Part shown: positions 1 through 9,801 of the stretch, piece by piece
Layout of the letters: each line of letters starts with the position of its first letter
How positions within the stretch are numbered: the first letter of the stretch is position 1
Source of the DNA: Bacteroidota bacterium
Lineage (GTDB): Bacteria > Bacteroidota > Bacteroidia > Flavobacteriales_C > GCA-002722245
Reading direction: 5' to 3'
Assembly: GCA_026390935.1 (NCBI GenBank)
Contig: JAPLEZ010000099.1
Coordinates: 1 to 39,594 of the forward strand
DNA: 39,594 bases
Program-made: the position numbers and the translations under genes
The notes under the pieces: model-generated
What the model saw: only the letters and a program-made list of their open reading frames with translations
Told to the model about the DNA's origin: nothing
Database searches by the model: none

Positions 1-405
1 GATGATCCAGATGTTATCGCAGGTGAAAAACTATTTACGCAAATTGGATGTGTGAGTTGTCACATTGCAACGTTCACAACTGATGAATCTGATATAGAAG
101 CATTGAGCAAGCAAACTTTTCATCCTTATTCCGATTTCCTTTTGCATGATATGGGAGCATCTTTGGACGACAAATATCCTGAAGGCAGCGCCAACAGTAA
201 CGAGTGGAGAACACCACCATTGTGGGGCATCGGCCTGGCAGAAAGTTCACAAGGTGGTTTGTTTTTGTTGCACGATGGCAGGGCGAGTTCTTTTGAAACG
301 GTAATTAATTTGCATGGCGGTGAAGCTGCCGGAAGAAGAACGGCTTTCAATGCTTTATCGGATGTGGAAAAAGCGCAACTCATTAAATTCCTAAAATCAC
401 TGTAG
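1..405 (+). CDS. Di-haem c-type oxidoreductase (DUF1111 family), 3' part only
   Basis: The reading frame is open from base 1, so the start lies outside the window; only the last 134 residues are seen. They hold a c-type haem attachment motif, CVSCH (residues 17-21 of the visible part, bases 49-63), then RTPPLWGIGL and FLLHDGRASSFETVINLHGGEA, ending in a short helix (DVEKAQLIKFLKSL). This order of CxxCH, PPLWG, LHDGRA and HGGEA is that of the C-terminal haem domain of the DUF1111 'thiol oxidoreductase' family, related to di-haem peroxidases and expected in the periplasm. The stop is one base before the start of the Rieske gene, so the two are almost certainly co-transcribed. Substrate and electron partner cannot be told from this fragment; the adjacent Rieske protein is the natural candidate partner (inference). 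Confidence 0.8.
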   Translation, partial: DDPDVIAGEKLFTQIGCVSCHIATFTTDESDIEALSKQTFHPYSDFLLHDMGASLDDKYPEGSANSNEWRTPPLWGIGLAESSQGGLFLLHDGRASSFETVINLHGGEAAGRRTAFNALSDVEKAQLIKFLKSL

Positions 406-406
406 T

Positions 407-847
407 TTGGAAAGAAGGGATTTTATAAAAGATTGTGGAATGCTTTGCTTGGGCGTTGTTGGTATGGCTGCAGCTTTGCAAGGATGCACCAGTGCTAATT
501 ATTTTGCGAAAATCGAGGGTGATGCAAAAAAAATAAGCATCAAAAAATCGGAATTTACATTTACCGATGGGGAAAAAACAAAGGAGAGGAAATATGTTTT
601 GGTAAAATTGACCCAATCGGAATTCCCTATTTGTTTATACAAACACAGTGAAACAGAATATTCGGCTTTGCTGATGTATTGTCCGCACAAAGGTTGTGAA
701 TTGCTTGCGCAAGGCGATTATTTGGTTTGTCCTTGTCACGGCAGCGAATTCACCAACAAAGGTAAAGTGTTGAACCCTCCGGCTGATCAGGATTTGCAGC
801 AATTTAAAACTACAGTCGACAATGAAAATATTTACATTCAACTATAA
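407..847 (+). CDS. Rieske 2Fe-2S lipoprotein with Tat-type signal
   Basis: 146 residues from a TTG start one base after the upstream stop. No ATG precedes the signal-like N terminus, which begins ERRDFIK (twin-arginine type, RRxFxK) and continues into a hydrophobic stretch ending LQGC, a lipobox with Cys27. The Rieske cluster motifs are complete: CPHKGC (C92, H94, with C97) and CPCHGSEF (C108, C110, H111). C92, H94, C108 and H111 would bind the 2Fe-2S cluster and C97-C110 would form the usual disulfide. The protein should therefore be a periplasm-facing, membrane-anchored one-electron carrier. It is short for a bc1-type subunit and has no cytochrome b neighbour, so a role as partner of the upstream di-haem protein is more likely than respiration complex III (inference). 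Confidence 0.87.
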   Translation: MERRDFIKDCGMLCLGVVGMAAALQGCTSANYFAKIEGDAKKISIKKSEFTFTDGEKTKERKYVLVKLTQSEFPICLYKHSETEYSALLMYCPHKGCELLAQGDYLVCPCHGSEFTNKGKVLNPPADQDLQQFKTTVDNENIYIQL

Positions 848-850
848 GTG

Positions 851-2077
851 ATGATGAAAGGTATTTGCAAAATTGTTTTATTGATTCTTCTGTTTAGCTC
901 CTCTTTAAAGGCTCAGGACAGTAGTTTAATAAAACGCATTCCTCAGGACACTTCTAAAATGGTGATGAACAGTGACGCGGTTTACAACCGTCCGTTTTTA
1001 ATGATAGGCAAAGCGCCCATTGCCATCGGTGGATATTTGGAAGCGAATACTCAATACATGGGAACCGATGGTGTCACTGATGGATTTTCATTTCAATTCC
1101 GACGTTTGACTTTGTTTTTTTCATCAACCATTGCCAAAAGAATTAAGTTTTTGTCGGAAATGGAATTTGAGGATGGTACTAAAGAAATCAATTTAGAATA
1201 TGCTGCCATCGACCTGGAATTTCATCACCTGTTAAATTTTAGAGGGGGAATTATTATGAACCCAATTGGTGCTTTCAATCAAAATCATGATGGTCCGCGT
1301 TGGGAATTTATTGATCGTCCGCTTTCGGCCACTACTATTTTACCAGCCACGCTTTCCAATGTAGGATTTGGTTTTCACGGCAAACTATTCGCGCACAATA
1401 TTTCACTGGCTTATGAATTATATCTCACCAATGGTTTTGATGGAAATATTGTCGACAACAGTGAAAACAGAACATCGCTTGCTGCAGGGAAATCAAACGT
1501 GGAAAAGTTTGAAGAGAGCAACAGCGGAATGCCTATGTTCTCTGGGAAAATGGCATTGAAGCATCGTAAATACGGTGAGCTGGGCTTGTCTACCATGGCT
1601 GGTGTTTACAACAAATGGAATTTGGATGGAGTGGTGGTAGATTCCAAAAGAAGTGTTAGCGCTTTTGCAGTTGATTTTAATGTCAGTGCTTTTAAAAAAA
1701 CCAATATTGTTGGCGAAATTACCTGGGTGAATGTTGATCTTCCGGCTGGAATATTGCCTCAGTTTGGCAGTCGGCAAATGGGAGCATATATGGATATCGT
1801 TCACACGCTGTATCAAGGCAACGTGTTGAAATTTGAAAAATCAAAAATCAATGCATGTATGCGATTGGAGTATGTGGATTACAATGTTGGAACTTTCGCA
1901 TCAACTCAAAAAAATATTGGTGATGATATTTTTGCGATAGTGCCAGGCGTATCTTTTCGCCCTTCAGCACAAACTGTTTTAAGATTGAATTATCGTTACC
2001 TAAGTCAACACGATTTTATTAATAATCCTCCTTCATTAACGTCGGGATTACAGTTTGGTTTTTCAACTTATTTTTAA
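851..2077 (+). CDS. Outer-membrane porin-like beta-barrel protein
   Basis: About 408 residues. The frame also allows GTG at 848 and ATG at 854; I chose ATG 851. A signal peptide (MKGICKIVLLILLFSSSLKAQ) is followed by a barrel-like sequence with alternating hydrophobic residues and aromatic girdles, for example GYLEANTQY, FQFRRLTLFFSS and a C terminus ending in GLQFGFSTYF (terminal aromatic, typical of outer-membrane barrels). The segment FRRLTLFFSSTIAKRIKFLSEMEFEDG resembles the phosphate-selective porin O/P type. It starts at the stop of the Rieske gene, so the three genes form one unit: periplasmic di-haem enzyme, Rieske carrier and outer-membrane channel. The transported substrate is unknown. 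The gene converges with the large secreted protein on the other strand with only 35 bases between them and no clear terminator. Confidence 0.75.
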   Translation: MMKGICKIVLLILLFSSSLKAQDSSLIKRIPQDTSKMVMNSDAVYNRPFLMIGKAPIAIGGYLEANTQYMGTDGVTDGFSFQFRRLTLFFSSTIAKRIKFLSEMEFEDGTKEINLEYAAIDLEFHHLLNFRGGIIMNPIGAFNQNHDGPRWEFIDRPLSATTILPATLSNVGFGFHGKLFAHNISLAYELYLTNGFDGNIVDNSENRTSLAAGKSNVEKFEESNSGMPMFSGKMALKHRKYGELGLSTMAGVYNKWNLDGVVVDSKRSVSAFAVDFNVSAFKKTNIVGEITWVNVDLPAGILPQFGSRQMGAYMDIVHTLYQGNVLKFEKSKINACMRLEYVDYNVGTFASTQKNIGDDIFAIVPGVSFRPSAQTVLRLNYRYLSQHDFINNPPSLTSGLQFGFSTYF

Positions 2078-2112
2078 GATTTTATTTTTTGCTTCAAACG
2101 GAAAAGCGAGTG

Positions 2113-5100
2113 CTACCTTATCACCGTCACTGATCCCAAAATATTTTTGCCGCCTTTTTTTGTGTCGCACAAATTCTTCACGTTGATTTTATATACGTAC
2201 ACATCTTCCTGTACGAGATTGTTTTTTGTGATGCCATTCCAACCGTCACCAGCGTCATTCCACTCAAAAATTAGTTCACCCCATCTGTTGTAAATACTTC
2301 CATTGAATTCGGTAATTCCTTCACCAGCAATTTTAAAAATGTCGTTAGTGCCATCGCTGTTTGGTGTGAAAGCATTGGGAATAAAAAGAGTAGGGGCTTC
2401 AAGGGTTGAAATGAGGACGGTGTCAGTCACGCCATCCGGACAAGCACTGTTTCTCGCGTTAACAACATAGACGCCTCGTTCTTTTATTTTTGCTTTTGGA
2501 TTTGCTTCGCTGGATTTAAAATCATCATCTACAGAAATCCACGAATAAGTTTGATTCCCGTTGGTGTTTTGACCTAAAATTATTTCGCTTTGCGGACAAA
2601 CAACTTGATCCTCTCCAGCGTTGACTTCGGGTTTAGGAGAAACGTTAATAGTGATAGGAGTTGCTTTGGAAACACAACCATTGGCAGTGGCTGTTACTGA
2701 AAAAACCGAACTTCCCAATTTAGGCGATACAGCAATTTCCGCAGAATTTTCGCCGCTTAGCCATTGATATTTTGCGTTGGAAGGATTCGCCACAGCAGTG
2801 ATGGTAGCCGTTTGTCCCACACAAATCGTCAATCGATCTGCTGAAGCAGAAACAATAGTTGTATCTACTTTCAAGATTGCTGCTTTACTAAAAACCGGAT
2901 CGCAATTTCCCAACACTTGCACTCTGTATTGAAAACCATTCATGCCTGTGTTTACATTTTGAAGGATTAATGTAGCAGTGTTTTCATTGGCAATATTTGT
3001 AAAAGTTTTGCCTTCATCTTTACTCACTTGCCATTTGTAAGAAGTGGCGTTGGGTGCTGCGACGGCAAATGTTGCGGCGCTGGTAGCGCAAATTTTTTGA
3101 TCCTCAAGATCTTTTGTAATAGTTGGAGATGACAGCACAGTTAATTTTGCGTTTTTAGAACTGGCGTCTTGTATACAACCAATCACATGTGCTCTAAATA
3201 AGTATCCATCCATATTTTTTGTTGTGCCGTTAATGAGCAAAGTGGGGAAGTGTACATTTTTAAAAACCGAATCTTCTAGCACCGTTGCGTATGTTGTTCC
3301 ATTGTCGCTGCTGAACTCCCATGACATTGATTTCATACCTACAGGCACAACAGTAAATGAAGTATTTTTTCCTTCGCATATTGTTTGTGGTGATGGATCG
3401 TTCACTGAAGTTAGAGAACTAATAGTAAGCAATGCTGCAGTAGAAGTATCAATACAAATTCCTGCAGAAAGCACACAACGATATTGATAGCCGTCCATGA
3501 TTTGCGTAACATTTGAAAGATTCAGTTGATCGTTATTTGCGCCATTGTAATTAGCTCCATTCACAATATCAGAAAATACTTCGCCCGTTTTTTTCTCCTG
3601 CCATTGATAAACACCAACTCCGCTGGCCGTAATTTTAAAAGAAGCATTGCCTCCGCAAATACTGATGGGATCAGGATTTTTCTGAATGACAGGCGTAGGA
3701 TTAATAGTGACTAAATCCTGAGCGGTATCGGGACACAAACCTTTAGTGACATATTGAACAGTATAAGTAGTTCCTCCTTTTCCGTTTGAAATATTTCCCG
3801 TGGAAGGATTTATTGAAGTGTTGCCTAATGCTGTTGGACTCACTATTGAAAATGTTCCACCAGAAGTAAATCCGCTTACTTTTATAGGTGAAGGAGAAGC
3901 CGAATAATCACAATAATCATCGATGGTAAAATCAGCAACATCAATTGGATCAACGGTAACGTTGACAGTGTCGCTGTTTTTACAATCGTTGCCATCGGTT
4001 ATGGTAACTACGTAATCGCCACCTTTTGTCACCAATAAATTTTGAGTGCTGCTGTTACTGGGTGTCCATAAATATTTTAACGCAACATTTTTATTGATGG
4101 GATCGGTGGCCACTCCTGAAGCTTTCAGAATAGCACTTTTTCCTTCGCAAAAATGTACTTGTGTTTTGTTAGTTCCAATATTTACTTGTGGTAAAGAGTG
4201 GAAAGTAATTTTTGCTGTATCCTTCATGATACAACCATTGGCGTCGGTGACGGTGAGGTAGTAATCACCGGGAATCGTCACCGTTATTTTTTGTGTCTTT
4301 GCACCGCTGGGTGTCCATAGGTAAGAGGTGAAACCACTGCCAGCATCCAGCGTGATGTCTTGCTTGTTACAACTTCCTGTATCATTAAGGATGTGTGTTT
4401 TAGAAGAAGGGAGGATCCATAAAATCATTTCGTCGGCATCGCTATTGCACGATCCTTTTCCACTCATGCTCAGTTTTACAAATCCTTTTTGCACATCGTT
4501 GTTGCCGGGAGTGTAGGTGGCGTTGGATTTGGTGTCGTCGCTGAAAGAGCCGTCGCCAGTGCTTGTCCAAAGGATGGAAGGAAATGATTTTGCATCACCG
4601 GAAAGCGTATATTTTTTCCCGGCGCAAATGGTATCGTCACTTCCTGCATCAGGTGGCGATAATTTTGCGTTGATGTTGATCCATTTAAAGTCTTTTTCGC
4701 TTAAATCAAAACACAATCCTGTATCTTCTTTGGTGTAAATTATTTGAACTTCAACAAAGGCTTTTGGAGGATGGAAAGCGGAAGCGAGAGGGGTGAAGGA
4801 ACCTGTAGAATTTTGTCCGATTTTAACGCCATCCACATAAAAAACATAAGTTGCGTTGGCATTCACATTGGGAAAATTAGTTTTGTCGATGGTGTGTGAA
4901 GTATTCAATACCGTTGTTCCTCCGTCACAAATTTCGGAAGGCTGCACCAATGTTGCTACTAATTTTCCGAGGGGTGGAGTACAATTTATTTTAAAGATGT
5001 TAGAGAATTCGGAAGAGTTGTTGATGCTTGTTGTTGCGTGCGCTACCACAGCGCCTGTTATGCCTGATCCGCAAGGGAAAATCCATTTTCCTGAGGCATC

Positions 5101-6600
5101 AGCATCAACACTTCCTACATAAGTTTTTCCCTGATTTTCATTGGCAGCGCCGCCACCTGCGCAGTTGAAACAATTGGGGTCCACCATGTACAAATCTACT
5201 TTTGAATTGGCAGGAGCGCTGCCTACAATTTTTACCGGACTCGCGGTGCTGTTCACTAAATCAATTACAGGAGTAGCAATCGCATTGTTACTTCCACTGG
5301 CAATGGCAATTCCTTTTCCACCGTTGCAAAAAATGCTGTTGATGCGAAAAGGAATATTGTTTGGACCACCTGTGCCATAATTTTCTAAATGAATTCCATC
5401 TTTGGTATTGTAGGAAATAATGTTTTCGTTGCCCACGCCATTGATGTCTTTCCCAACACGCACGTTGCTGTTGTTGCCACCCGAAATTTCAACGCCATTT
5501 CCTTTGTTGTTGCTGATGTTGTTGTTTTCAATAACAATGTTTTTGTTGCTTCCGCCGGTACCGTGCCATACCGCGATGCCATTTTTTTCGTTGGGCATTT
5601 TAGTAATTCCGTCGGCACCAACTCCAATGAAATTATTGGAGATCGTAATGCCCGTGCTGTTGGAAATGTCAATGCCATTGGTTCCGCTCTGATTGGCTTT
5701 CGGATCGCTACCATTGTAACCAATAATATTTCCTTTGATTTCAATATTTCCTGTAGCGCCGTTGATGTTGATTCCTGTTCCTTTGTTGCCGTATTTCGGA
5801 TCGCCTTTGGTGCCTGTAATATCAGTGCCTATCATGTTTCCAATGATGTGAATGTCGTGCGGCGTGCCCATTGTTTGTGTGAGCTGATTGGTGCCAGGAT
5901 TCATTTCAATGGCGTTTAAATTGGCGCCTGAAAAAACATTGTTTTGCACAGTGATGTTGTTTGCGCCATCACCAATGTGAATTCCTTTTTGCAATCCTGT
6001 ACTTGCTGAACCATCAGTGTTTACGCCAACATAATTGTCTTCAATCAAAACATCATGAACAGATGAGACATAAAAAGCATGATTTTTTGTGTTGATCACA
6101 CCAGTGCCGCGTATGTGTGTTCCTGATGCATCTCCATAAGTTTTGTGTGCTGATATTTGCCAGGTGTCGTTGTCGGTTCCGGTGATGTAAATCATGGGAT
6201 TTCCTTTGGAAGCGCCTGGTTGCGAAAATCCGTCGATAAACACTTTGTCGTACAATTGCACGCCTTGCGACAGTGTTAAAACGTAAGGACCTTTTGTTTG
6301 TCCGCCAGCATATTTCGGATTAATATCAAACAAAATTGTATCGGCACCACAGTATTGTTTGTAGCGCTGATCACCTGGAGAAGCGCATAAATTAGCGCCA
6401 CTCGTTAACCAAATAGCAACAGGTAAGCTCATTTCATCGGAAATAAAATTACCGTTGGCATCAAAGTGCGCGCCCGACAGCGCACCGTAATTGCCAGTGG
6501 GGTTCATTGAGTTTACTATTACGGTTTTTGCTTCTGCAGACAAAGCAACAAGCAGTAAATAAAGTAGACTTATGTTATTTTTTAAATCCGCGATTTGCAT
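2113..6600 (-). CDS. Very large secreted beta-helix / Ig-like protein with type B T9SS sorting domain
   Basis: 1495 residues. A signal peptide at the N terminus (hydrophobic LLYLLLVALSAEA) is followed by a right-handed parallel beta-helix region (roughly residues 130-470) rich in IxIxNN steps such as ITISNNFIGVG and IVIENNNISNN. From about 560 there are several Ig-like/PKD-like modules with repeated CAGKKYTLSG, ICGGNASFKIT and ICEGKNTSFTV type openings. The last ~85 residues are the CHU_C/gliding-motility type C-terminal domain (IPNAFTPNSDGTNDIFKI, NRWGELIFE, GDGWNG, DVYVYKINV), the type B signal for the type IX secretion system. The product should be secreted or attached to the cell surface; the beta-helix suggests polysaccharide contact but I see no catalytic signature. 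It begins one base after the stop of the upstream glycosidase gene, so both are one transcript. Confidence 0.9.
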   Translation of the reverse strand: MQIADLKNNISLLYLLLVALSAEAKTVIVNSMNPTGNYGALSGAHFDANGNFISDEMSLPVAIWLTSGANLCASPGDQRYKQYCGADTILFDINPKYAGGQTKGPYVLTLSQGVQLYDKVFIDGFSQPGASKGNPMIYITGTDNDTWQISAHKTYGDASGTHIRGTGVINTKNHAFYVSSVHDVLIEDNYVGVNTDGSASTGLQKGIHIGDGANNITVQNNVFSGANLNAIEMNPGTNQLTQTMGTPHDIHIIGNMIGTDITGTKGDPKYGNKGTGININGATGNIEIKGNIIGYNGSDPKANQSGTNGIDISNSTGITISNNFIGVGADGITKMPNEKNGIAVWHGTGGSNKNIVIENNNISNNKGNGVEISGGNNSNVRVGKDINGVGNENIISYNTKDGIHLENYGTGGPNNIPFRINSIFCNGGKGIAIASGSNNAIATPVIDLVNSTASPVKIVGSAPANSKVDLYMVDPNCFNCAGGGAANENQGKTYVGSVDADASGKWIFPCGSGITGAVVAHATTSINNSSEFSNIFKINCTPPLGKLVATLVQPSEICDGGTTVLNTSHTIDKTNFPNVNANATYVFYVDGVKIGQNSTGSFTPLASAFHPPKAFVEVQIIYTKEDTGLCFDLSEKDFKWININAKLSPPDAGSDDTICAGKKYTLSGDAKSFPSILWTSTGDGSFSDDTKSNATYTPGNNDVQKGFVKLSMSGKGSCNSDADEMILWILPSSKTHILNDTGSCNKQDITLDAGSGFTSYLWTPSGAKTQKITVTIPGDYYLTVTDANGCIMKDTAKITFHSLPQVNIGTNKTQVHFCEGKSAILKASGVATDPINKNVALKYLWTPSNSSTQNLLVTKGGDYVVTITDGNDCKNSDTVNVTVDPIDVADFTIDDYCDYSASPSPIKVSGFTSGGTFSIVSPTALGNTSINPSTGNISNGKGGTTYTVQYVTKGLCPDTAQDLVTINPTPVIQKNPDPISICGGNASFKITASGVGVYQWQEKKTGEVFSDIVNGANYNGANNDQLNLSNVTQIMDGYQYRCVLSAGICIDTSTAALLTISSLTSVNDPSPQTICEGKNTSFTVVPVGMKSMSWEFSSDNGTTYATVLEDSVFKNVHFPTLLINGTTKNMDGYLFRAHVIGCIQDASSKNAKLTVLSSPTITKDLEDQKICATSAATFAVAAPNATSYKWQVSKDEGKTFTNIANENTATLILQNVNTGMNGFQYRVQVLGNCDPVFSKAAILKVDTTIVSASADRLTICVGQTATITAVANPSNAKYQWLSGENSAEIAVSPKLGSSVFSVTATANGCVSKATPITINVSPKPEVNAGEDQVVCPQSEIILGQNTNGNQTYSWISVDDDFKSSEANPKAKIKERGVYVVNARNSACPDGVTDTVLISTLEAPTLFIPNAFTPNSDGTNDIFKIAGEGITEFNGSIYNRWGELIFEWNDAGDGWNGITKNNLVQEDVYVYKINVKNLCDTKKGGKNILGSVTVIR

Positions 6601-6601
6601 A

Positions 6602-9535
6602 TTACTGTTTTACAATTTTCATTGTTTGAACTTCATTGTTTTGAGTGATTTGTACCAAGTACATCCCTGATTGTAAATTTTGTCCGAAAGTGATTTTCGC
6701 GTTTTCAATTTTTACATTTTCGTTAAATACTTCTCTTCCGCTCAAATCGTAAATCACTAGGTGAGTGGGGGTGTTATTGTTTCCATCGATTGTTATTGAA
6801 GTTTCAGTGGAAAAAGGATTTGGAAAAACACTGTGCATGTTCGTTTGCTGCACTTCTTCCACACCTGTCCATACATTCGCGCAACCTGTTGAATCTCCAA
6901 GTATCACAAACTCTACATCAATGGTTCCTTTGAAGGCAGAGGTGTAACCAAAAATCGGATTGGATGCAAAAGCCGGATTCGGACGCAAAGTAATTTTGCT
7001 GATTTTTGTTACATCTAAATTTCCTTTGCTGAACCAGGTTCCTACTAATTTTCCGGTATAATCAATTTTAAAAGTCTGCCAAGAAGTAGTGATCTGTTTA
7101 TCGAAGATTGCCGGCAAATTATTGTTTCCAGCTTCAATATCATTGATGTCGATTAACGAAATTCTTACTCCCATAGCACTTGATGCTTTTATTTTTATTT
7201 CCAGTGTTTGCGCAGTGGTCATATCAACAGGAGAGGCAATCACACCATCGTTGGCTTGAATTTCAATGTGATCAAATTCACCATGTCCGGTAGAGGTGAT
7301 GGTCATCACATTAGCAGCTTCGGCTAAAGTGAAAACACCACTTGAGTTGGACGTAACAAAAGACGAAACTTTATTGTTGTCAAACTGATCGCTGTACAAT
7401 CCGCAGCTGGCCGATTTAGCAATTACGTTGATGTAATCGGTACGAGTTTTAGTGTCGTTGCTGCTTCCGCCAGAAATGGTAAGTGATACGGTTTTTAATC
7501 CGTAGGATGAATATTTAACTGTGTGCGGACCAACGCCAGTGGCTATTGCAGGAATGGCGCCTGCACCAAAATTCCATGCATAAGCCGAAATAGTTCCGCT
7601 GGATGCGTTGGAGAAAATTACGTTTTGATTTTTGTCGACAGATAAAGTGTTGGCTGTAAAATCAGCCAGCACAATATTATCACAACCATCGCCAAAAGAA
7701 ATTACGTCAATTAAAATATCACCTTTGAATGCCTTGTTAAATGTTTTAGAGTTGAAGGTAATAGGGTAAGATACAAATCCCGGATTCACCGAAAACTGCG
7801 CGCCTATGATGTTGTACAAATCTACCGGTCCGCAACCCGCCAATGCACATCCGTATTTGTTGACCAAAAAATTAGTGAAATCAATTTTTATGGTTTGATA
7901 ACTTTCTGTCAGTACTATTTTATTGCTAAAGCTACCATCAGTGGAAGAAACCTGATCGTACAAATCAATTTTCAATAAAGCATCAGCATTAGAAACTCCC
8001 GCTGCTTTCTTTTTTACACGCAAAGTAACAATGGCTTTGGTAAGGGTTGGATGCGAAAAATTAAATGATTTTGCATTGCTGCCGTCGTTGAATTTGTAAG
8101 TAAAAAAATCCCATTCCCCTTGTCCGGCAGGAGAGGAAATCACCCAATCAGAACCAGATTGTGCATGAGTGTAAGCATTTGGCGGACTAGCGAATTTGCC
8201 AACGGTGGATGAGCTATTGAAATCATCCAGCAGCATGCATGAGGAACTTGGAACTGCTTCTACAGTGATGTAAGAAGCTTTGGTGATAACGTTGGACAAT
8301 CCTCCCGGACCGGTTACTGTTAGTTTTACCGTTTTCAATCCTGTGGATGAATACGATACGCTTACAGGTGCAGATGATGTTGAAGTGGCCGGAGTTGCTC
8401 CTGCACCAAAATCCCAGGAATAACCTGTAATATTTCCTGAGGAGTGACTGGTAAAAGTGAGCGATCTTCCGCTGTAAACTCTTTGCGTATTGGATACAAA
8501 ATCAGCGGTGATACTTCCCGAGCAACCGTTTTGCAAAGTTGAAAATAAGGTGCTGCTCGCATGCAACCAAAAAGAAGTATTTACTTCTGCGATCCATTTT
8601 GTTTTTAATGTAGCATTGGCCTGAATGCGGGAATCACCAAAAGTACCTTGCCAGATTTGTTGCGCATCCCAGTTTTGATTGATATAGCACAAAGCTTTAA
8701 TAACATCGTTGTTGCTGTGAATTTGCGAGAATAGTGGAGAGTACCAATTGTTCCAAAGCGAGTTGCCATCTTCACTAGCTGTTTTATGTCCTTGCGGAGT
8801 AGCTTCTGCAATCATGCAAGGTTTTTTGTGTGTACGCGCGAAGGAAATCATTCCACCGCCGTTGCCTAAAAATCTGGAGAAGGCAACCCAGTCAACATAA
8901 TTATCACCTGGATACCATGCTGCCAAAGGCCCTTCAGCCATGCCGCTGTCATCGGCCTGCCAAACAAATGCTACGTTGGTAACGTTGGCTGCGCGGAACA
9001 TATCTACAATTCTTTTCCATGCTTTAATGAAAGTAATGCCGTTGTAGTTGTTGTGGGTAGCATTGAACTCATAACCTATTCGTAAAAATATCGGACGAGG
9101 ATTTTTGGTGTTGATCCAATAAATTAAATTATTGATGTTGCCATCCAATTGTCCGTTGGCAGCTTGATCCAGCTGTCCGCTTTGCAAATCCAAACCAATT
9201 GAAATCACAGTATTGTTAAAGTCGGCATCTTCAATGTATGATTGCGCACGCAAGGGTCCGGCACCATAATCCGTTTCATTGTACAATCCTAAGTTGTAAG
9301 TTAAGTCGGTATAAGTAGTAACACCTCCTGGAAAAATTGCTGTTGTAGTTCCAACTACATTTTCAACGTAACCGTTTTTTCTGCTTGATAATCCACCCAC
9401 AGCATCTAAATCTTGTCCCACAATTAATAATGCTTTTCCCGAAGGAGGTTCAAATTTTGCACATTGCGCGAAGCCCGTTGAAATTTGCAGTAGTAAAGTG
9501 CAAACCACTAAAAAAGTACTTTTGATGAGTTTCAT
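6602..9535 (-). CDS. Secreted multidomain GH26-like glycosidase with PKD modules and type A T9SS signal
   Basis: 977 residues. Signal peptide 1-23 (cleavage after GFAQ). Residues ~35-330 read as a GH26-like TIM barrel: RIGYEFN carries the candidate acid/base Glu156 and MIAEATPQG the candidate nucleophile Glu244, with VWQADD and WYPGDNYVDWVAFS between them, the order found in GH26 beta-mannanase-like enzymes. Two PKD-like modules follow (about 342-426, YSWDFGAGATP; about 640-720, YAWNFGAGAIP), each followed by a beta-sandwich (about 435-625 and 725-870) that could bind carbohydrate. The last ~85 residues (FPNPFSTETSITID ... GMYLVQITQNNEVQTMKIVKQ) are a type A T9SS sorting domain. Expected role: extracellular glycan hydrolysis, mannan being the best guess from family alone. 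It heads a two-gene unit with the beta-helix protein. Confidence 0.85.
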   Translation of the reverse strand: MKLIKSTFLVVCTLLLQISTGFAQCAKFEPPSGKALLIVGQDLDAVGGLSSRKNGYVENVVGTTTAIFPGGVTTYTDLTYNLGLYNETDYGAGPLRAQSYIEDADFNNTVISIGLDLQSGQLDQAANGQLDGNINNLIYWINTKNPRPIFLRIGYEFNATHNNYNGITFIKAWKRIVDMFRAANVTNVAFVWQADDSGMAEGPLAAWYPGDNYVDWVAFSRFLGNGGGMISFARTHKKPCMIAEATPQGHKTASEDGNSLWNNWYSPLFSQIHSNNDVIKALCYINQNWDAQQIWQGTFGDSRIQANATLKTKWIAEVNTSFWLHASSTLFSTLQNGCSGSITADFVSNTQRVYSGRSLTFTSHSSGNITGYSWDFGAGATPATSTSSAPVSVSYSSTGLKTVKLTVTGPGGLSNVITKASYITVEAVPSSSCMLLDDFNSSSTVGKFASPPNAYTHAQSGSDWVISSPAGQGEWDFFTYKFNDGSNAKSFNFSHPTLTKAIVTLRVKKKAAGVSNADALLKIDLYDQVSSTDGSFSNKIVLTESYQTIKIDFTNFLVNKYGCALAGCGPVDLYNIIGAQFSVNPGFVSYPITFNSKTFNKAFKGDILIDVISFGDGCDNIVLADFTANTLSVDKNQNVIFSNASSGTISAYAWNFGAGAIPAIATGVGPHTVKYSSYGLKTVSLTISGGSSNDTKTRTDYINVIAKSASCGLYSDQFDNNKVSSFVTSNSSGVFTLAEAANVMTITSTGHGEFDHIEIQANDGVIASPVDMTTAQTLEIKIKASSAMGVRISLIDINDIEAGNNNLPAIFDKQITTSWQTFKIDYTGKLVGTWFSKGNLDVTKISKITLRPNPAFASNPIFGYTSAFKGTIDVEFVILGDSTGCANVWTGVEEVQQTNMHSVFPNPFSTETSITIDGNNNTPTHLVIYDLSGREVFNENVKIENAKITFGQNLQSGMYLVQITQNNEVQTMKIVKQ

Positions 9536-9622
9536 TTTTTTTCGTTTTTAGGTTAGTGAATAGTTTTGTTTCACCTTTTGTTGTTCTTGTAATGCCCGAT
9601 TTTGTAGTATAACAATTCAAAG

Positions 9623-9637
9623 GTGTAAAAGTTACAC
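9623..9637. promoter_or_regulatory. Small perfect inverted repeat upstream of the glycosidase gene
   Basis: GTGTAA-AAG-TTACAC, 86 bases before the start codon of the minus-strand glycosidase gene, inside the 266-base divergent gap 9536-9801. It could be an operator for that unit, but it is short and nothing else in the gap confirms it. I found no convincing TAnnTTTG element for the minus strand here. Confidence 0.25.
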
Positions 9638-9713
9638 TATGTGTGTTGTTGTGAATTTAACACTTTAATAATTTAAATGCAAATTTTCTTTAGCGGAGGT
9701 CATTGCTTGTCTT

Positions 9714-9742
9714 TTTGATGTACACTATTTTTCTTAAGTTTG
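9714..9742 (+). promoter_or_regulatory. Bacteroidota-type promoter of the DUF1016 gene
   Basis: TTTG at 9714-9717, then 17 bases, then TAAGTTTG at 9735-9742, which matches the -33 TTTG / -7 TAnnTTTG pattern known for the primary sigma factor in this phylum. The predicted transcript start is about 9747-9750, giving a leader of about 50 bases before the ATG at 9802. Confidence 0.55.
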
Positions 9743-9801
9743 AAATATAACTCTGGATAAATTCGCTTTAGACATGCTATTAAAGCAGTAAAAGAAATAA
9801 T

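Noticed and set aside
5389-5919. 176-codon plus-strand frame opposite the beta-helix protein
   Set aside because: It is the antisense shadow of the repetitive Asn/Gly/Ile codons of the beta-helix; its low-complexity sequence has no known feature, and the minus-strand gene is fully convincing.
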